DNA of 64,000 nucleotides from Symbiodinium natans (GCA_905221605.1 CAJNDS010000114.1:425355-489354); one strand, 5' to 3'; positions 1-13,190 are shown, numbered from the stretch's first letter. Made by a program: numbers and translations. The notes: generated by a model from the letters alone, not told the origin.

Positions 1-1191
1 GCTTTCCCCTGCGGTGCTTCGTATGTCAGACTCTGCATGATTCATTTCTCCTAGCTTTCAGCTGTCTTCGAACTGCCATGATGGTCGACACGCACGGCTT
101 TCAGCTTGTCCGCAGCGTGACGTTCAGATGCCCTCGCTTTGTGGCCACACCACTGAAACAACAATACCGTTGCACAAGCTACGCATTCCTATGCAGCGCA
201 GGGACTTCTAAAGGCCCAACTATGTCTCCAAAAACGAGTATCGCTCAAATCACTTACTTGTACTCAACCTTTATAGTGTATGCAAGGTACAGTTTGCTCG
301 GCAGCAAATTCGCAGCACTTATGCTGAGCCAATAGCCGAGGTCAACATGGGCCAAAGACTCCTGCCAACATGCAAAATTGGGGGCCAACACTGACACTTC
401 AGGCCCTACTAGCTGAAAAGCAAAAGCCGGTCTGAGGAGTGGGGCCCTTGTCGGAATACCGTCCCGTCGCTTGGACAGTATGAGGAATGCAGCGTTAGCG
501 GCGGTCCTTTAAATTCTGGGCTTCGAAGATGCGGGGAGCTGATGCAAAGATGACATCCCGGGGCCCCGTGGAAAGTGACAGAAAGCATCTTTTCAGGGAG
601 CTGCGAAGGGGCAAAAGCCTCGGCACTTCTGCATGGAGGCACTCCAGTGACGTGGCCATCCCCCTCGGCTATAAATGCCGGAACAGTACGGGGGTACCCC
701 CTTTTCGGCAGTCAAGTTTCGGCAGCTATGGTTTTTCACTGTCGTTTCCGTCTGTGAGGGGTCTGTGCTGGATCTCGATGGGGGGGTCGAGACTTGCCTT
801 CGGCATTCTCCAATCCCCCCTACCCTTAGTCCACGTCGCATGCGTCGCCACGCACTGGGGCAGGCGACATGACCCGGTTTGGCTTTCAAGTCTATGTTGA
901 TCAGCCGTTTGATCAGCCCATCAACATGGGGAGGCAAGAGCTGCCCAGTGAGGGGTGGCACTTTGAGATCCTTCGGCCTCTCCTCGAGCCGGTTCTGCGA
1001 GATGGGGACGCCTGCAGCCACGGGTTTCTCGAAGAGCTTTCGCCAGGGGCGCAAGGAGCATGTCTACAAGTGTTGCACTCCCCTTGTGTTGCTAGGGCCC
1101 TCGCGTCGCTCTCAAGACAGTGCAGGTTGGAGAACGCGGTTGAGAGCAGGGTCCCACGTGGTCCGTTTACCCTTTTTATATTGAGGCGTTG
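1..1191. other. No supportable gene; left edge
   Basis: Mixed-composition sequence of moderate GC with several overlapping short open frames on both strands. None resembles a known domain, and no exon chain with matching phases could be built. I see no telomere-like arrays and no inverted-repeat elements here, unlike the right two thirds of the window. Confidence 0.4.
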
Positions 1192-1977
1192 TCAGACAGC
1201 CGAACATACGCTCCCACGAGTCCAAAAGCACAGAATGGCACAAGCTACGGGATCTCTCCCTACACCCCAGTGCGCCCTTTCATTGCATTGCCATCTCCCT
1301 CCAGTGTCTTTCCTTGTTGAAGCCAGGACTGCGAGATGTTCGGGGGGCAGACAACGGGATAGCACAAGGGATTTACGGGGGACCATCACATACATTGGTA
1401 TAGGGTTTCTTTGGAGCCCCTTTGAAAGAAATGTATTGGAGGGTCCCCCTGTTGGCTGAGGAAACTTGTCTGAAATTCGGGAAGGTATTGGTGCACCGGG
1501 GTTCCCTGAATACAATCGAGGACCCATCCAATGCATCATGACCTTCGGGGCGCAGTCTGGAAGCGTGAGCCCAGGAAGCTGCATGAAGTGCACGATGCTC
1601 CAAGATAACAGATGGGAGCCCTGATCACATGCCTGCTTCCCAAACTCCTGACTCCCCCTCCCCCCACCCATCCAGTACCAGTACGTTCCAAAACAAGGCG
1701 CAATGTATTGAGTGTCCGGACTCCTGAGCGGTTGGGAGGGGGGATCTTTGGCAACTTGTTGGTAAGTGCGGGGCTGCTCGATGCCATCTGCAGGGATTTG
1801 AGTCCACAAAGGAATGCAAAAGAACTGCATCAAGCTGTGACGGCGATGTTTCTTGACTCTTCGCGGCGTCAGACGCGGCCGTATTCTGGATGGTCTTGGG
1901 GTTCGTGTCCAATCGGTGCAAAAAAAACATGTCCCCTTGCCGGGCCGCCTGGCCACGGTCGCCGGAACTCTCCCCAC
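1192..1977 (-). CDS. Unrecognised 261-codon open frame
   Basis: A continuous minus-strand open frame of 261 codons, long for this gene-poor stretch. I do not recognise any domain, signal peptide or membrane segment. Composition is Pro/Arg/Cys-rich and low in the hydrophobic periodicity expected of a folded protein, and open frames of 126-131 codons overlap it in other frames. It may be a decayed retroelement or chance. No splice chain or neighbouring gene supports it. Confidence 0.15.
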   Translation of the reverse strand: MGRVPATVARRPGKGTCFFCTDWTRTPRPSRIRPRLTPRRVKKHRRHSLMQFFCIPLWTQIPADGIEQPRTYQQVAKDPPSQPLRSPDTQYIAPCFGTYWYWMGGGRGSQEFGKQACDQGSHLLSWSIVHFMQLPGLTLPDCAPKVMMHWMGPRLYSGNPGAPIPSRISDKFPQPTGGPSNTFLSKGLQRNPIPMYVMVPRKSLVLSRCLPPEHLAVLASTRKDTGGRWQCNERAHWGVGRDPVACAILCFWTRGSVCSAV

Positions 1978-4900
1978 GCCTTGGACTCCAACGTGATTCC
2001 TCCATAGTCCTCCCTAAGGGTCGGCTTGGTCGTAGTATTGGTGCCCTTTCTCAATAGAGGGATTGGGTTTGTTTGTCAGTTGAGTGCCCTCATAAGTAGG
2101 GTAGGCTGATATCATCTGATGTCGCATGCAGACTGCAGGTGTGCCCTTTCCCTGTTGACACCCGGCACTTGGTTTGCGTCAGGACTGACCATCAGTCTTG
2201 CAGAAATGCCTGCAGCAGGCGTCCCAGGTCTGCCCAGCTACCCCTTCCGAGGGAAAGGTCTGGCTGGACTTGACTTGCCAGCAATGCCTGCTTTGAGCAA
2301 GCTACATCAGCGACCGCGGGGTCCGAGATTGACTGCACACGCTTCGACCCGACATTCTGCTCACATTAGGTTTTGCCTCTTGGTTGTTTTCGTCGGCCTT
2401 GCAAAGCCGACGTCTGGCGCTCCTCGAGCTATGGCATGCTACGGCACATGTTCAGACGTTCTGACATCTTGACACATGGCGTCCGTTGATTGTCTCCAGT
2501 TCGCGAGGCGTTTCGAGATGCAGTGGCACGTCCTGCTTGCTTTGACCGCCACTCCGTCAGACTCCATGATACAGTCCACAACATTGAGGCTGCTTGCGGC
2601 ATTGCATGCGTGTAAACCGTATTCGGGAGGTCTTCGCGTATGGGAATGCGCCGAATGAGCACATTGTGAGAACTCCTCACAGCAAGCAAAGCGCAGCTCT
2701 TCCAGCAATCTGATGCAAGGGGCGACCTTCAGGTTCGTTGGGCGTCCCCCAAGCACAAAGTCTACTGTCAAAAGCACGGACTTAAAGCATCTTAAATCGC
2801 ACTTAGCAGCAATGCGTGTTCAGAAGTAACATCGTCTGCAAGCTTGCCGGCAAGCCTGGTAAGCCCTTTGGACTTCGCGCACAAGTAGACGCCCTCGGGA
2901 TCTAGGACATTGCTGGGACCTCGAATTGCATCACTGCCCCGCTTGACGACTTTGTGGTACCAAGGACTTCGTCCCAGGCTTCGACCATCTGTTGGCATCA
3001 TATGGGCTGCGACCCAACAGTCCAAGGTATGCAACAGGCCCCGGGCGCTCTTCTGCGACATCGGGTATGTAACAAAGCCACTCTTTTTGCGACAACCCCC
3101 TCTGCGACACACCCCTCTGCGACATACCATGACATGCCCGTGCTTGAAACCATGGTCTCAAGTATGGCGCCTCAATCGGGCCCGCGGCAGAGGCAAGAAA
3201 CAGGGGGGCGCGACGTACGTACGTAACAGAGGGGTAGGGCGGGACACCGCATACCGGGGTTTTGATTCACTGCGATATTCGCAAATCTCCTGGTTCCACG
3301 GATTCTGCAGGTCGGCTCTGTGGTCCTTCAATTCAACGCTTTGACCTTTGCTGCTTGCATTGCACCTTCTGAGCTCAAAGCGTTCCAAGAAGATGCTCTC
3401 ATCTGTTCGCATTCCCCGGCGGAGCTGACCTTTTTCCTTGAGAGGAGCTCGCTCTCAATACGTGCTGATAATAAACGCTCGCGTCGCTCTGAGAGGGCAG
3501 CTGGTGCTCTGCCCGGCTCTGCCCCCAGGGCGAATCCCCGCCCACATCCAGCCAGCTTGGCAGAGGACTGGCAGAGGACCCCCACCCCAGCAGAGATGAC
3601 GCACAGCAAAGCTGAAAAGGAGCTGAGCTCCGAGAGCTCTCAACATTCACAGTGCACTTGGTTGCAACAGATGTGCCGACTGTGAAATTCTGAAAGCTAG
3701 CGTTCATCCAGCGAGCTTGGCTCCATGGGTCACCGTGGCGTTTTGCAATGCCGTTGCGCCACCCTTTGTGGTCAACTTCTCATGATGCTTCGAGGATCCA
3801 ACTCAGCCACGCGTGGTTGACACGGACTGACTGCAGCACTGGCAGGTTTCGTGGTTTCGTGGCGACAAGGCCACAAGGTTTGAAGAACCGCTTGGCTGTG
3901 TGATGTGGCATGTGTCTTGGGACAGCGGTCTGATTGGGGACGCGGTTGATTGGACTGGAGGTCATCAACTGAGACTATCATGCGAGCATCATGCAAGCTA
4001 CGTCCAATCCAGGTGTTCGCAGGGCCACAATGGTCAGACTGAGATTCCTGGTATCCCCGGCCTCCGCTTTCAGTCAAGCTGCCCGTCACATGTGCGTGTC
4101 CTCAGTTGGTCATCTGCCTTCCGGCCCTCTTGTCTACTGGCAAAATCTCATCAATGTGGGAGCAGAAGTCTGTCAAAGTCCTTCACCAAGCGATCTGAAG
4201 TTCAGCCAGCAGCCAGCAACCCCTTTAGCTTAACGATGTCACACCTTTCACTTTTGACGTTTCATCTGTCCCCCTGTTTAGAGTCGGGCTCGAGCACAAG
4301 GCGCCTGTGGGGGAGGGATGAAAGGGAGACAACGTGGGGCTTTGACGCGCAGTCCCATTTAGCCTGCACTGTTAAGGGGCCCAGTGAGCTGCGCAGGGCT
4401 ACCATGGGCTGCAAGGAGTCGATCCACCCATAGGCTCCGAGGAGTCGATCGGGGAACATGCGCTCGTAAGAGCGGTTGGGTTGTTTAGGCCTCGGGATCT
4501 CTGCTTGCTTCGAGGTTTCCAGAGTTGCATCAATTTCGGAAGCTGCTGCATTAAGCTTGAAGTGCATTCTGGCGGTGCAGTATCCAAGCGACCACTGAAG
4601 TAGTTATAAGGGGGTCGTGTTGATGCACGCTCAGCATGCAACTGCTTAGATGCCGAATTGTGATCGATCCTGCCAAGTTTGAGAGTATGCTGACAGCATG
4701 CCGCTACTGCTGCTAAGGCCCTTCTTTCACATTGACATGCCTTTGCCCCAATTAGAACAGCCACGGGTATCAATCGGTTAGTCGCAAATACAGTCGGTCG
4801 CTCACTTGGGGTCAAGTCACCGACGCAAAAAGTGAGCGGGCCTCAACTGGGCCTTTTCTGGCATAAGAGTACCGTTAGATCATCTCAGCGCCAATGAAGG

Positions 4901-6900
4901 AGTCTGCTGTGGCAGCAATTCAGGGCATGTTTGGCTGAAAAGCGGCAACTTCGAAGGCAGGTGTAGGAACCTGCATGAACTCTGCTGCCCTGTAGGTCGC
5001 ACTGTGAGTCCGTTAAACAGCTACGCCCCCAGAGAAACCATTGTCCTGGCACTGCGAGGCGATCAGAAAAGTTCTCAAATGATCTCTTCAGCCGGCACGG
5101 TCTTCTCGCGGAGCACGTTGCGCGCTGCGTGGCAATTTGCAACATGCTGCAACTAGCTCGGAAACAAGTCTTCAGCTCTGCAACAAGAAGGTCTCTCTTC
5201 CATGGCGCCCGCGCAACGAATTCTCAGGCAGTCTGCTGACACAGTCAGCCCTGGCTCTGCGTTTGAGGTGTTCAGCAAAGCAAAGCAAGGGGTGTGCCAG
5301 GAAACCTGCGGCAGGGCGCAAGAGCAGGGCTCTGAAGAGTTTTAGGGCATCTAGGCTTCCGGGGGGGCAAAGATTTCCAGGCCTGCCGGCTCTTCTTGTC
5401 AAAGATCTCACAGGCCAGCAAGCTGACATCTCCTCGATTCGGGACTTGATGTCAGGTCACTGGGCGGAATTCGTTTCGCAGGCCCGGAAGATGAATGTTG
5501 GCAAGAAGTCCGTCCCATGGTTTCTGTATGTGCCCCTTAGACCGCAAGCATTGCTCTGATGTTGTCTAGAAGGTGCGGGGTCTCGTTCAAACGCAGGCCC
5601 TCATGCTACATGGCTGTCGCAAGCCATGTCGTTGTTGCGGCCCCAATCGCGTTGCCCGAACGGAAGCATAGACTCCTCCCTGCACAGGAGGAAAAGGGGG
5701 TCCCGAAACGGCAACTTCGAAGGTAGGCTGGATGCAGGATTGCTGTGCTGGAACCAGGGCAACACGGAGGTAACCGTCTGACGGGCAACAGGCACCCATT
5801 CCACGAACTTAGTGGGGCAGAACCGGGTGCCGCGAACTTCTGCGGACAGATTCACGAAGGGTCCAAGGGTTAGCTGGAAGACTCACCATTGAGAGTAGAT
5901 GCCCCTGCGAACGCAGGGGAAGGTTCGACGAAGTTAGCAGAAGGCCACGAGGCTTCGTGCGAAGGGGCAGGGGCTTAGGCGAACTTCGTTTGGGGTGCGC
6001 CCCTTGCCCGGTCTAAGTGTCACCTCCCTCAAAGAAAGCATGGAAGACGAGAGCTCCGCGAAGAGCTCTGCCAAGAGCTCTGCGAGGCATCCCGCCGCGC
6101 GAAAGGGTCTGCACATGGGCCCCATCAGGAATGTCAAGTGGCTGCATTGGCACATGGCCAATCCGCTTCCCCAAACGGTGGGCAGTGGATCGTGATGTGC
6201 TCCGGTACTGTGATCGGCCAAGCAGAAATCCTTGCACATCCATCACGACTTCACCATGCACTCCCCGGGTTCTGCCATCGAGGCCGCCTAGGCCCCTGCA
6301 CCTTACACGGGGCGTTGTGTGCCCGCAGCCCCAGCGCGACTGACTCGGCGCAGCTACAGGCCAGAGATGTTTGCTAAGACTACAAGAAGAGGAAGAAAAG
6401 GAAGAAAGTAACGAGCGCGTGTTTATCGCGATAAAGGTTAGCAAGCACTTTCATGGGCGCTTCTGAGCTTGTGCTTTATCGCGAGAATGGAGCACCACTC
6501 GCATTGACCCCCTTTCCCCTAAATCACCCTCCTAATTTGGGATGTTCATGCGGGTGAGCCGGCCATGATCTAGCAATTCTCAGTTTCGAGTCCGTTCTGC
6601 TGCTACGTCGTAGGTGTTTCGTACATGTGAAGTTCCAGATGACGAGCGGCAAGCTTCGTGTTTGTAGATATGGATTTAGGGCTTTTCCGATTGCTTGCTG
6701 CCGTGCACTTCGTCAACCAGCTTCGGCGACTGCAAGTGATGCCTCGCGTTGTGCTGATTTGTGCAATTGACCCCAAAGGACTTGCTGCAAATATTGGCAT
6801 GGAACGACCTTTATGGTGACAGCGGGCAGCCGATATTCAGTTTCAGTGTAAACAATGTCGACTGCGGCCGCTTGCAGACAGGGGCTCTTGCGACGCCAGG
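1978..6900. other. Gene-poor stretch, nothing assignable
   Basis: About 5 kb with no exon or domain I can support. Small local features only: a repeated CTCTGCGACA-type motif near 3090-3130, an ACGT tandem near 3220, repeated GAGCTCTGCGAAG-like units near 6050-6090, and a palindromic TTTATCGCGATAAA at about 6421 with a partial second copy (GCTTTATCGCGAG) some 50 bp downstream. An open frame at 5137-5559 (+, 140 codons) is not recognisable. Confidence 0.4.
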
Positions 6901-6954
6901 AAGGCCCTGAGAAGCATGTTCTCCATCCGCGGCCACCCTGGGATACCGGCAGGT

Positions 6955-7830
6955 GGTCTTAAATGGTCGGAGCATATCAGCATATCCCAATGTAGCACCA
7001 TTCTCCATTCCCCATGCCACCATCCAGGGGGCCTCTCTGCACCCGGTTCCAACTTTCCGCCGCAATCTGGGATGGTCAAAGGAGTCAAGGCGGTCAAGGG
7101 CCTTACAGACGAATTTGACATGCTCTGGCGTTGGAGCCTAGACGCGACCATTTCAGACCACAGGTTACAGGGCCAGTGGCTGGATCCGCAAACGGAGGGT
7201 GACAAGGGCTTGTAGCGGTTTTGGGGTGGTGCCTCGCACGAGCTGCTGGTTGTGGGGCACCCGAGCAGCACGAAGCAACAGAAATTCTGGGGGCACGACC
7301 CCTACTTGGACACATTGTTCAGTCAGCTGGGTCCGTGCATGCTCACCCCCCACCCCCACACAACTCGCCGGGGGGTGTGTCCAAGTTGTAGTTTCTATGT
7401 CCGGTGCCTCTTGTTTCAGGCGCAGCTAGCGCCGAAAGGGAGGGGGGTAACCTAGCCTCCGAAGATGAGATTCTTCTTTGTCTTTCCTTGAGGCGTTCGT
7501 TCCGGGTCTCGGCTGGCCCAGGTGGCACGAGCCTCTGGGCGAGGGGTGGGCGGGAAACTGTAATTTTCAACTTGATCCCCGCCCTCCTGACTGGGGCGGA
7601 TGCTCGCAGCTCCAAAGTACGAAGCAGTGCATGAACTGGAGCTTGTCTGGCCTTCCTGAGTCGCGCTCCTGAGGGATGTATCTGGAATGGTCGGGCCACC
7701 ATTCCAAACCCCATCCCACCATTTCAGACCGTCTGACGGACGGTCTGACATGTTCTGGTGTTGGAGCCCGGACACGACCCTATCAGACCACGGTCTACAG
7801 GGTGTGGCCCTGCAAAGTGACCCGATATTG
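6955..7830. repeat. Diverged direct duplication
   Basis: Two diverged copies of one stretch lie about 0.65 kb apart (around 7090-7170 and 7735-7810). Both read GACATG-TCTGG-GTTGGAGCC-GAC-CGACC followed by TCAGACCAC-GGT-TACAGGG with scattered substitutions. Nothing in either copy looks like a conserved reading frame. Confidence 0.5.
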
Positions 7831-8031
7831 CCTACGTAGAGGCGCGCAGCTAGCATTGAGTATTGCAGCAGCACGTGCCAACAGGCCGCTTCGTCCGACC
7901 AACCTGGCCCCTTTCCTGGTCGCACAGCACAGCCTGAAACTCGAATGCCTCAGCCGCTGTTCATGGACCCAGCCTGATGTAGCTTTGCATCTTCAGCGCC
8001 AGTTCTCACACGGCCAGGGACTTCCACCAAC

Positions 8032-8919
8032 TTGCAGGCCCGAGCTTTTGCATGCCGCGCAGATTCTCAAGCTTCCGCGCGCCGTAGCAGGAGGCCGAGG
8101 CGAGAAATGGGAGCAAGCACGAGCGAAGGGCATGAGGCACAGGAGGCCGCTGCAACAGCAGCTTTCGGCATGCCATGTGGCACAATCGCAGGAAAGTTCA
8201 GTTCAAAGATCCCATCACTACCTCATCTCAATTGCCGGCGTGCTGGTAAATCTGTGCAAGATCTCGCTCCTCTTCTGCCGTCCCGGCACCTCCCATGGCA
8301 AGCCTACAAGAAGGGAGGCGTTGATTTGATAGTTGTCATGCCCAGCTTGCAAAGATTGCAGCGTGGAGTCTTGTACACGTCGCTGCCACATCGCTGCCAC
8401 GTCGCTGACATCGCGCCATGCATTCCAATCGAGAAGCCTTCCCCCAGCCAAGGGTCAAGGCTCAGTCGGTGCATGTCTCGCATATCGTCACTGAGTGCTA
8501 AATCAAAAGGGTCGCCACCTAGTGACAGCAGCTTGCTGCTCCGGGTTTGTGCTCACTCCGAGCCTTCGCGTAACACTTCGTGCATTTCGTGCAAGCCCTG
8601 TTGGTTTGTGGGGGGCGCGAGCCTTCGCTCTCTTCGACAGCCCCCTGTGGCTCAATGCCTCGTTTCCCTTCGAATAGGTTCGTGGGCTGCTTGTGCTCCA
8701 GTGCACTGTGTTTCAGAGGAATGGGTCCTCGTGTCTTTGGACATACGCAAAGTGCATCGTTTGGTTTTGATCGCCGCTCAGGACCAGGCGTTGTTGTGCT
8801 TTTCTTATGCTCGCCAATGTTTTGCGTCAAAGACTTTGGGTCTTTGTGCCCTGGCTTTCGCCCCTAGCGGCAAAAGCGCTAGCCCATTAAGTAAGCCAAG
8901 TGAGCGAGTCAGAAGGTGA
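8032..8919 (+). CDS. Unrecognised 295-codon open frame
   Basis: The longest non-low-complexity open frame in the left part of the window. No domain is recognisable. The translation is Ser/Arg/Ala/Leu/Cys-rich without a clear hydrophobic core, and the opposite strand also stays open for about 100 codons over 8519-8830, which argues for composition rather than coding. I list it for its length only. No splice signals or homologous motif support it. Confidence 0.15.
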   Translation: MQARAFACRADSQASARRSRRPRREMGASTSEGHEAQEAAATAAFGMPCGTIAGKFSSKIPSLPHLNCRRAGKSVQDLAPLLPSRHLPWQAYKKGGVDLIVVMPSLQRLQRGVLYTSLPHRCHVADIAPCIPIEKPSPSQGSRLSRCMSRISSLSAKSKGSPPSDSSLLLRVCAHSEPSRNTSCISCKPCWFVGGASLRSLRQPPVAQCLVSLRIGSWAACAPVHCVSEEWVLVSLDIRKVHRLVLIAAQDQALLCFSYARQCFASKTLGLCALAFAPSGKSASPLSKPSERVRR

Positions 8920-9400
8920 AGAAGCGTGTGGCTTCTGATGCTGTGGGCGCCCCGCTTTCACAGAGCAAACGGCCTTGGGTTTGAGGACGACGATGTTGAC
9001 ACTTTTCCCGAGGGCACCGCTGATACGGCACCACTTCTTCTCTTTTTCTTGGAAGGACTGGAAGGGTTGATTCTTGGCCGATGTGGTGGCCGAAGCGGCA
9101 GCTTGATGTGCCATCATGCAGTGTTCCTCGAGCTATGCGCCAGAACAGAATTATCAGCTCCCGCGAGCTAACCGTTCCCAACAGCTTGACGAGAGCTCCT
9201 GGGGCCTTGCGCTTTCGCCTGTTAAGTGAAACGCTATGTGGAAGTCTACGGCGTTCTTCGAACCTGCGAAGACTACGTGGGGATTCACGGCTGTCGCAGG
9301 TCGAAATGGCCAACCGGCGGAGAGAAAGGTCGGCACCAGTGGGAGCATGCACGGAGTACGTTAGCCTCCCCCTTCAGTCTGGGCAGGCCTACCGTGATGT

Positions 9401-9546
9401 CTCAACTCCTCCGTCCTGGGACCGCAGGGCAGGCAGTAAGGCAGCACCAGCTTTGACGTGGCAGCCCTCGGATCAGGGGATTTAGTGATGGCTTGTGGTT
9501 CTGCAATGCTAGGCAGCACCTCAACTCCTCCGTCCTGGGACCGCAG
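9401..9546. repeat. 27-bp duplication flanking a 92-bp segment
   Basis: The 27-bp sequence beginning CTCAACTCCTCCGTCC is present at 9401-9427 and again at 9520-9546. Between them lies a 92-bp segment, most of which recurs at 10527-10619. The arrangement looks like an inserted segment bounded by a long target-site-like duplication, or a tandem duplication involving it. Confidence 0.7.
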
Positions 9547-10526
9547 ACCGGAAGGACTTTATACTGCCCCGACGCCCGAAATGAAACGGTAAGATATACC
9601 AATCACCAAGCTTCTGGGTTCCCCATGCGGGCCTGTAAACCGAATAGATTCGCTTTGCCAAAGCCAAAGCCCAGGTTTCGAAACCTGTCGCCTTTGAGCA
9701 CGCAGATGATCCTGCAGATGGAGGCAGCTTCGAAGCGGTGCGCGTGATTTCATCTCGGCTTGCGCTTACCGCTAGACTTGAACATCATGCAATGTACGAA
9801 GCCATCAATTTATGACTGACTGGGCACGTGGTGGCCCATGTAGTCAGAAGATATCCCAACCTTCAATGCAGCTGATGCAGCACCGCGTGCGGTGGGCTCG
9901 CAGTTGACCTCTTGCTAGGCTTCTGGCCCTATCACATGCAGATGGCCCCTGAATTTCAACGAGAATCAGAGCGTAAGTCAGAACGTAGAGCAGGTGAAGC
10001 GGCATCATGTGACCTGATGCACGCCGGGCGTGCTTGACGTGGACCTTTCGCATGGATCGCAACCTCCAACTTGGTCTGCTAGCTGAGTTGGGCAGCCATG
10101 TGACAGGTCAACCGACTTTTTCAACGAAGCTGCAGCAGCACCACCCGCTGCATCTGCTGCAGACTCCCTCTTTTACCTCTGGCGCTTGTGGCCGCTGCTC
10201 TAACTTCCTTGAAAGGGAGGGCTGATGCATCGATGTGACCCTGGCGCAACGTTCGTGGCAATTCTACTTAATTTAAGCAGATCAAATTGCAGGCCCCACC
10301 ATGTCACAGGTCCACGTCGTCCAGGTAAAACACGCTGCTGCTTTAAAGCCAGGTTCAGGATTCGGTTGTGCCTGGGTGGGTTGGCCATGAAATGCAGACC
10401 TTCCGTTCACTGTGACATGTGACCCTAGCAGTGGTGCCCAAGCGCGCTGTGAATTGCACCACCGCCCGCGACAGCCACAGAGCCCACTAACTGCGCCTGC
10501 TGGTTGCCCTGCGCCTGAATATCAGC

Positions 10527-10619
10527 GCAGGCAGTAAGGCAGCACCAGCTTTGACGTGGCAGCCCTCGGATCAGGGGATTTAGTGATGGCTTGTGGTTCT
10601 GCAATGCTAGGCAGCACCT
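10527..10619 (+). repeat. 93-bp direct repeat, second copy
   Basis: I see no difference from 9429-9521 across 93 bp (starts GCAGGCAGTAAGGCAGCACC, ends GGCAGCACCT). Here it lacks the flanking 27-bp duplication seen at the first copy, so the 93-bp unit is the mobile or duplicated part. No coding content is apparent. Confidence 0.75.
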
Positions 10620-11422
10620 GGCATGATTCAGCCTCGTGCCAGAACTATGTGACTGCTGCTTGCCAATCTAGGGCAGACAGATGGCAACACTTCTTGTTGC
10701 TAGCTGCTAGCCCACCCGTTTGAAGCTTGTGAGCGACAGCGGGATGGACCGGGTTTTTCCTTTTTGTGGTACAGGCAGAGGAGGAAGCAAGGAACATACC
10801 CTTCGTTGGGACGCCAGCGACACTGTTGGCCAAACGTGGGCTTAGGGTGGTGCCGTCTTCCCCATCCTGAGAGGAAAGCTGCGATAACGGCTATAGGTTG
10901 AATTCGGATGTGAGTTAGAATGCTCAGAGAAACGTGACAGCTACGTTGAGAAACCGGCCTCTGCCATATGTGTCATCCGTCTCGATCAGCAGATTTGCGC
11001 CTAGCCTGCACATCAACAGCGTGCATTGCACGGCCCATGCCCTCAATGCTGACTTCTCCACCGGCAAGTTGTGTTCCTAGGTCCCAGGGCTGGCTATCAT
11101 GAGGGATTCAGGTTCAGCCCCCTGCACAAGACATACAGTAAAATAACAATCAATAGCGAACACTTCGCATTCTGCAGCGCGCACACGCCGCCGGCCTGTA
11201 GCCAATCGGGTCTGAGTGCCGGTGCCTGCGATGCTCGCCATTCTCTACTGAGCCGACATTCCTAAATCATATCAAGGAATGAGGGAATGAGGTACCCTGT
11301 AATCCCTTAAATGGGGTACATAGGGGCCAAATTCCCTGAATCATATCATCGGTGTCTTAAGTGTGGCTTTCTTGCCTCTGCCCTGCGTCATCCAACAGCC
11401 TCTCGATCAGCAGTGTTTCCCG

Positions 11423-13190
11423 TCTCGCCGATCTGCTCTTGCTCAGCTCCAGCTTTACACAGAGTGCTGTAAACCGAGAGCAATCCCTCTCCTAAACAGC
11501 AGCTGCAAGCTGGTGCATGTAAACCAGCATATCGAACACGCCGAGCATTCCGTTTCTGCTCCAGCAATGTCTATGCTATCCAGTCCCGGCAGCTGACAGT
11601 GGCTTGGCAACCATGTGTGCAGCTGCTTTGCTTTGCAATCCAGGACCAGCGGTAAGATGGAATCGACATCAGGAGAGCGCCTGTCATCTGCAGACAATGC
11701 CGTGTCATCCAAGGCTGTGCGCATCATTGCTGCCCAAGCGTGTAGGTGCCATTTTTGAAACCAGAACCAGCTGCAACATAGAATCGGCAGCTGGGGAACC
11801 TGTGCGACGTGCCTGCGCCACCTGCTTGTCATCTGCAGACAATGCCGTGTGATCCATAGCTGTGTCAGGCGCGCTGGTGCCATGTGTGCAGCGTGGAACT
11901 GCGTGCAAATGCATGCAACGCGCGGTCATGTCGGGAGAAGCTGGGTTCTCAACCGGAACACACGGCCTGGGTTCTCCCTTTAGCTTAAGCTACCCTGGGC
12001 TACCTGGACATGTGCCGAAGGGCGCCATGAGGTCATGAGGGCAGCAGTCTCGTCGATCTGCTCTTGCTCAGCTCCCGTTTTACACAGAGAGCTTCACACC
12101 GAGAGAAATCTCGTTCCTAAACAGCAGCTGCAAGCTGGTACATGCAAGCCAGCATTTCGAACACGCCGAGCATTCCGTTTCTGCTCCAGCTATGTCTATG
12201 TTATCCAGTCCCGGCAGCTGACAGTGGCTTGGCAACCATGTGTGCAGCTGCTTCGCTTTGCAATCCAGGACCAGCGGTAAGATGGAATCGACATCAGGAG
12301 AGCGCCTGTCATCTGCAGACAATGCCGTGTCATCCAAGGCTGTGCGCATCATTGCTGCCCAAGCGTGTAGGTGCCATTTTTGAAACCAGAACCAGCTGCA
12401 ACATAGAATCGGCAGCTGGGGAACCTGTGCGATGTGCCTGCGCCACCTGCTTGTCATCTGCAGACAATGCCGTGTGATCCATAGCTGTGTCAGGCGCGCT
12501 GGTGCCATGTGTGCAGCGTGGAACTGCGTGCAAATGCATGCAACGCGCGGTCATGTCGGGAGAAGCTGGGTTCTCAACCGGAACACACGGCCTGGGTTCT
12601 CCCTTTAGCTTAAGCTACCCTGGGCTACCTGGACATGTGCCGAAGGGCGCCATGAGGTCATGAGGGCAGCAGTCTCGTCGATCTGCTCTTGCTCAGCTCC
12701 CGTTTTACACAGAGAGCTTCACACCGAGAGAAATCTCGTTCCTAAAAAGCAGCTGCAAGCTGGTACATGCAAGCCAGCATTTCGAACACGCCGAGCATTC
12801 CGTTTCTGCTCCAGCAATGTCTATGTTATCCAGTCCCGGCATTTGACGAACGCTTGTCATCTTCAGGCAATGCCGTGTCATCCAAGGCTGTGCGCATCAT
12901 TGCTGCCCAAACGTGTAGGTGCCATTTTTGAAACCAGAACCAGCTGTAACATAGAATCGGCATCTGGAGAACCTGTGCAATGTGCCTGCGCCACCTGCGT
13001 GTCATCTGCAGACAATGCCGTGTGATCCATAGCTGTGTCAGGCGCGCTGGTGCCATGTGTGCAGCTTGGAACTGCGTGCAAATGCATGCAATGCGCGGTC
13101 ATGTCGGGAGAAGCTGGGTTCTCAACCGGAACACGGGGACGGCCTGGGTTCTCCCTTTGGCTTAGGCTGGAAAAGCATGGGCTACCTGGG
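11423..13190. repeat. 625-bp tandem repeat, three units
   Basis: Units start at about 11423, 12048 and 12673 (motif TCTCG-CGATCTGCTCTTGCTCAG). The first two are full length (period 625). The third lacks roughly 77 bp in its middle. Units 1 and 2 are nearly identical over most of their length, and unit 3 is more diverged near its end. Each contains an internal shorter repeat, GTCATCTGCAGACAATGCCG, at two sites. Open frames in the repeat are copied with it and do not resemble known proteins. Confidence 0.85.
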
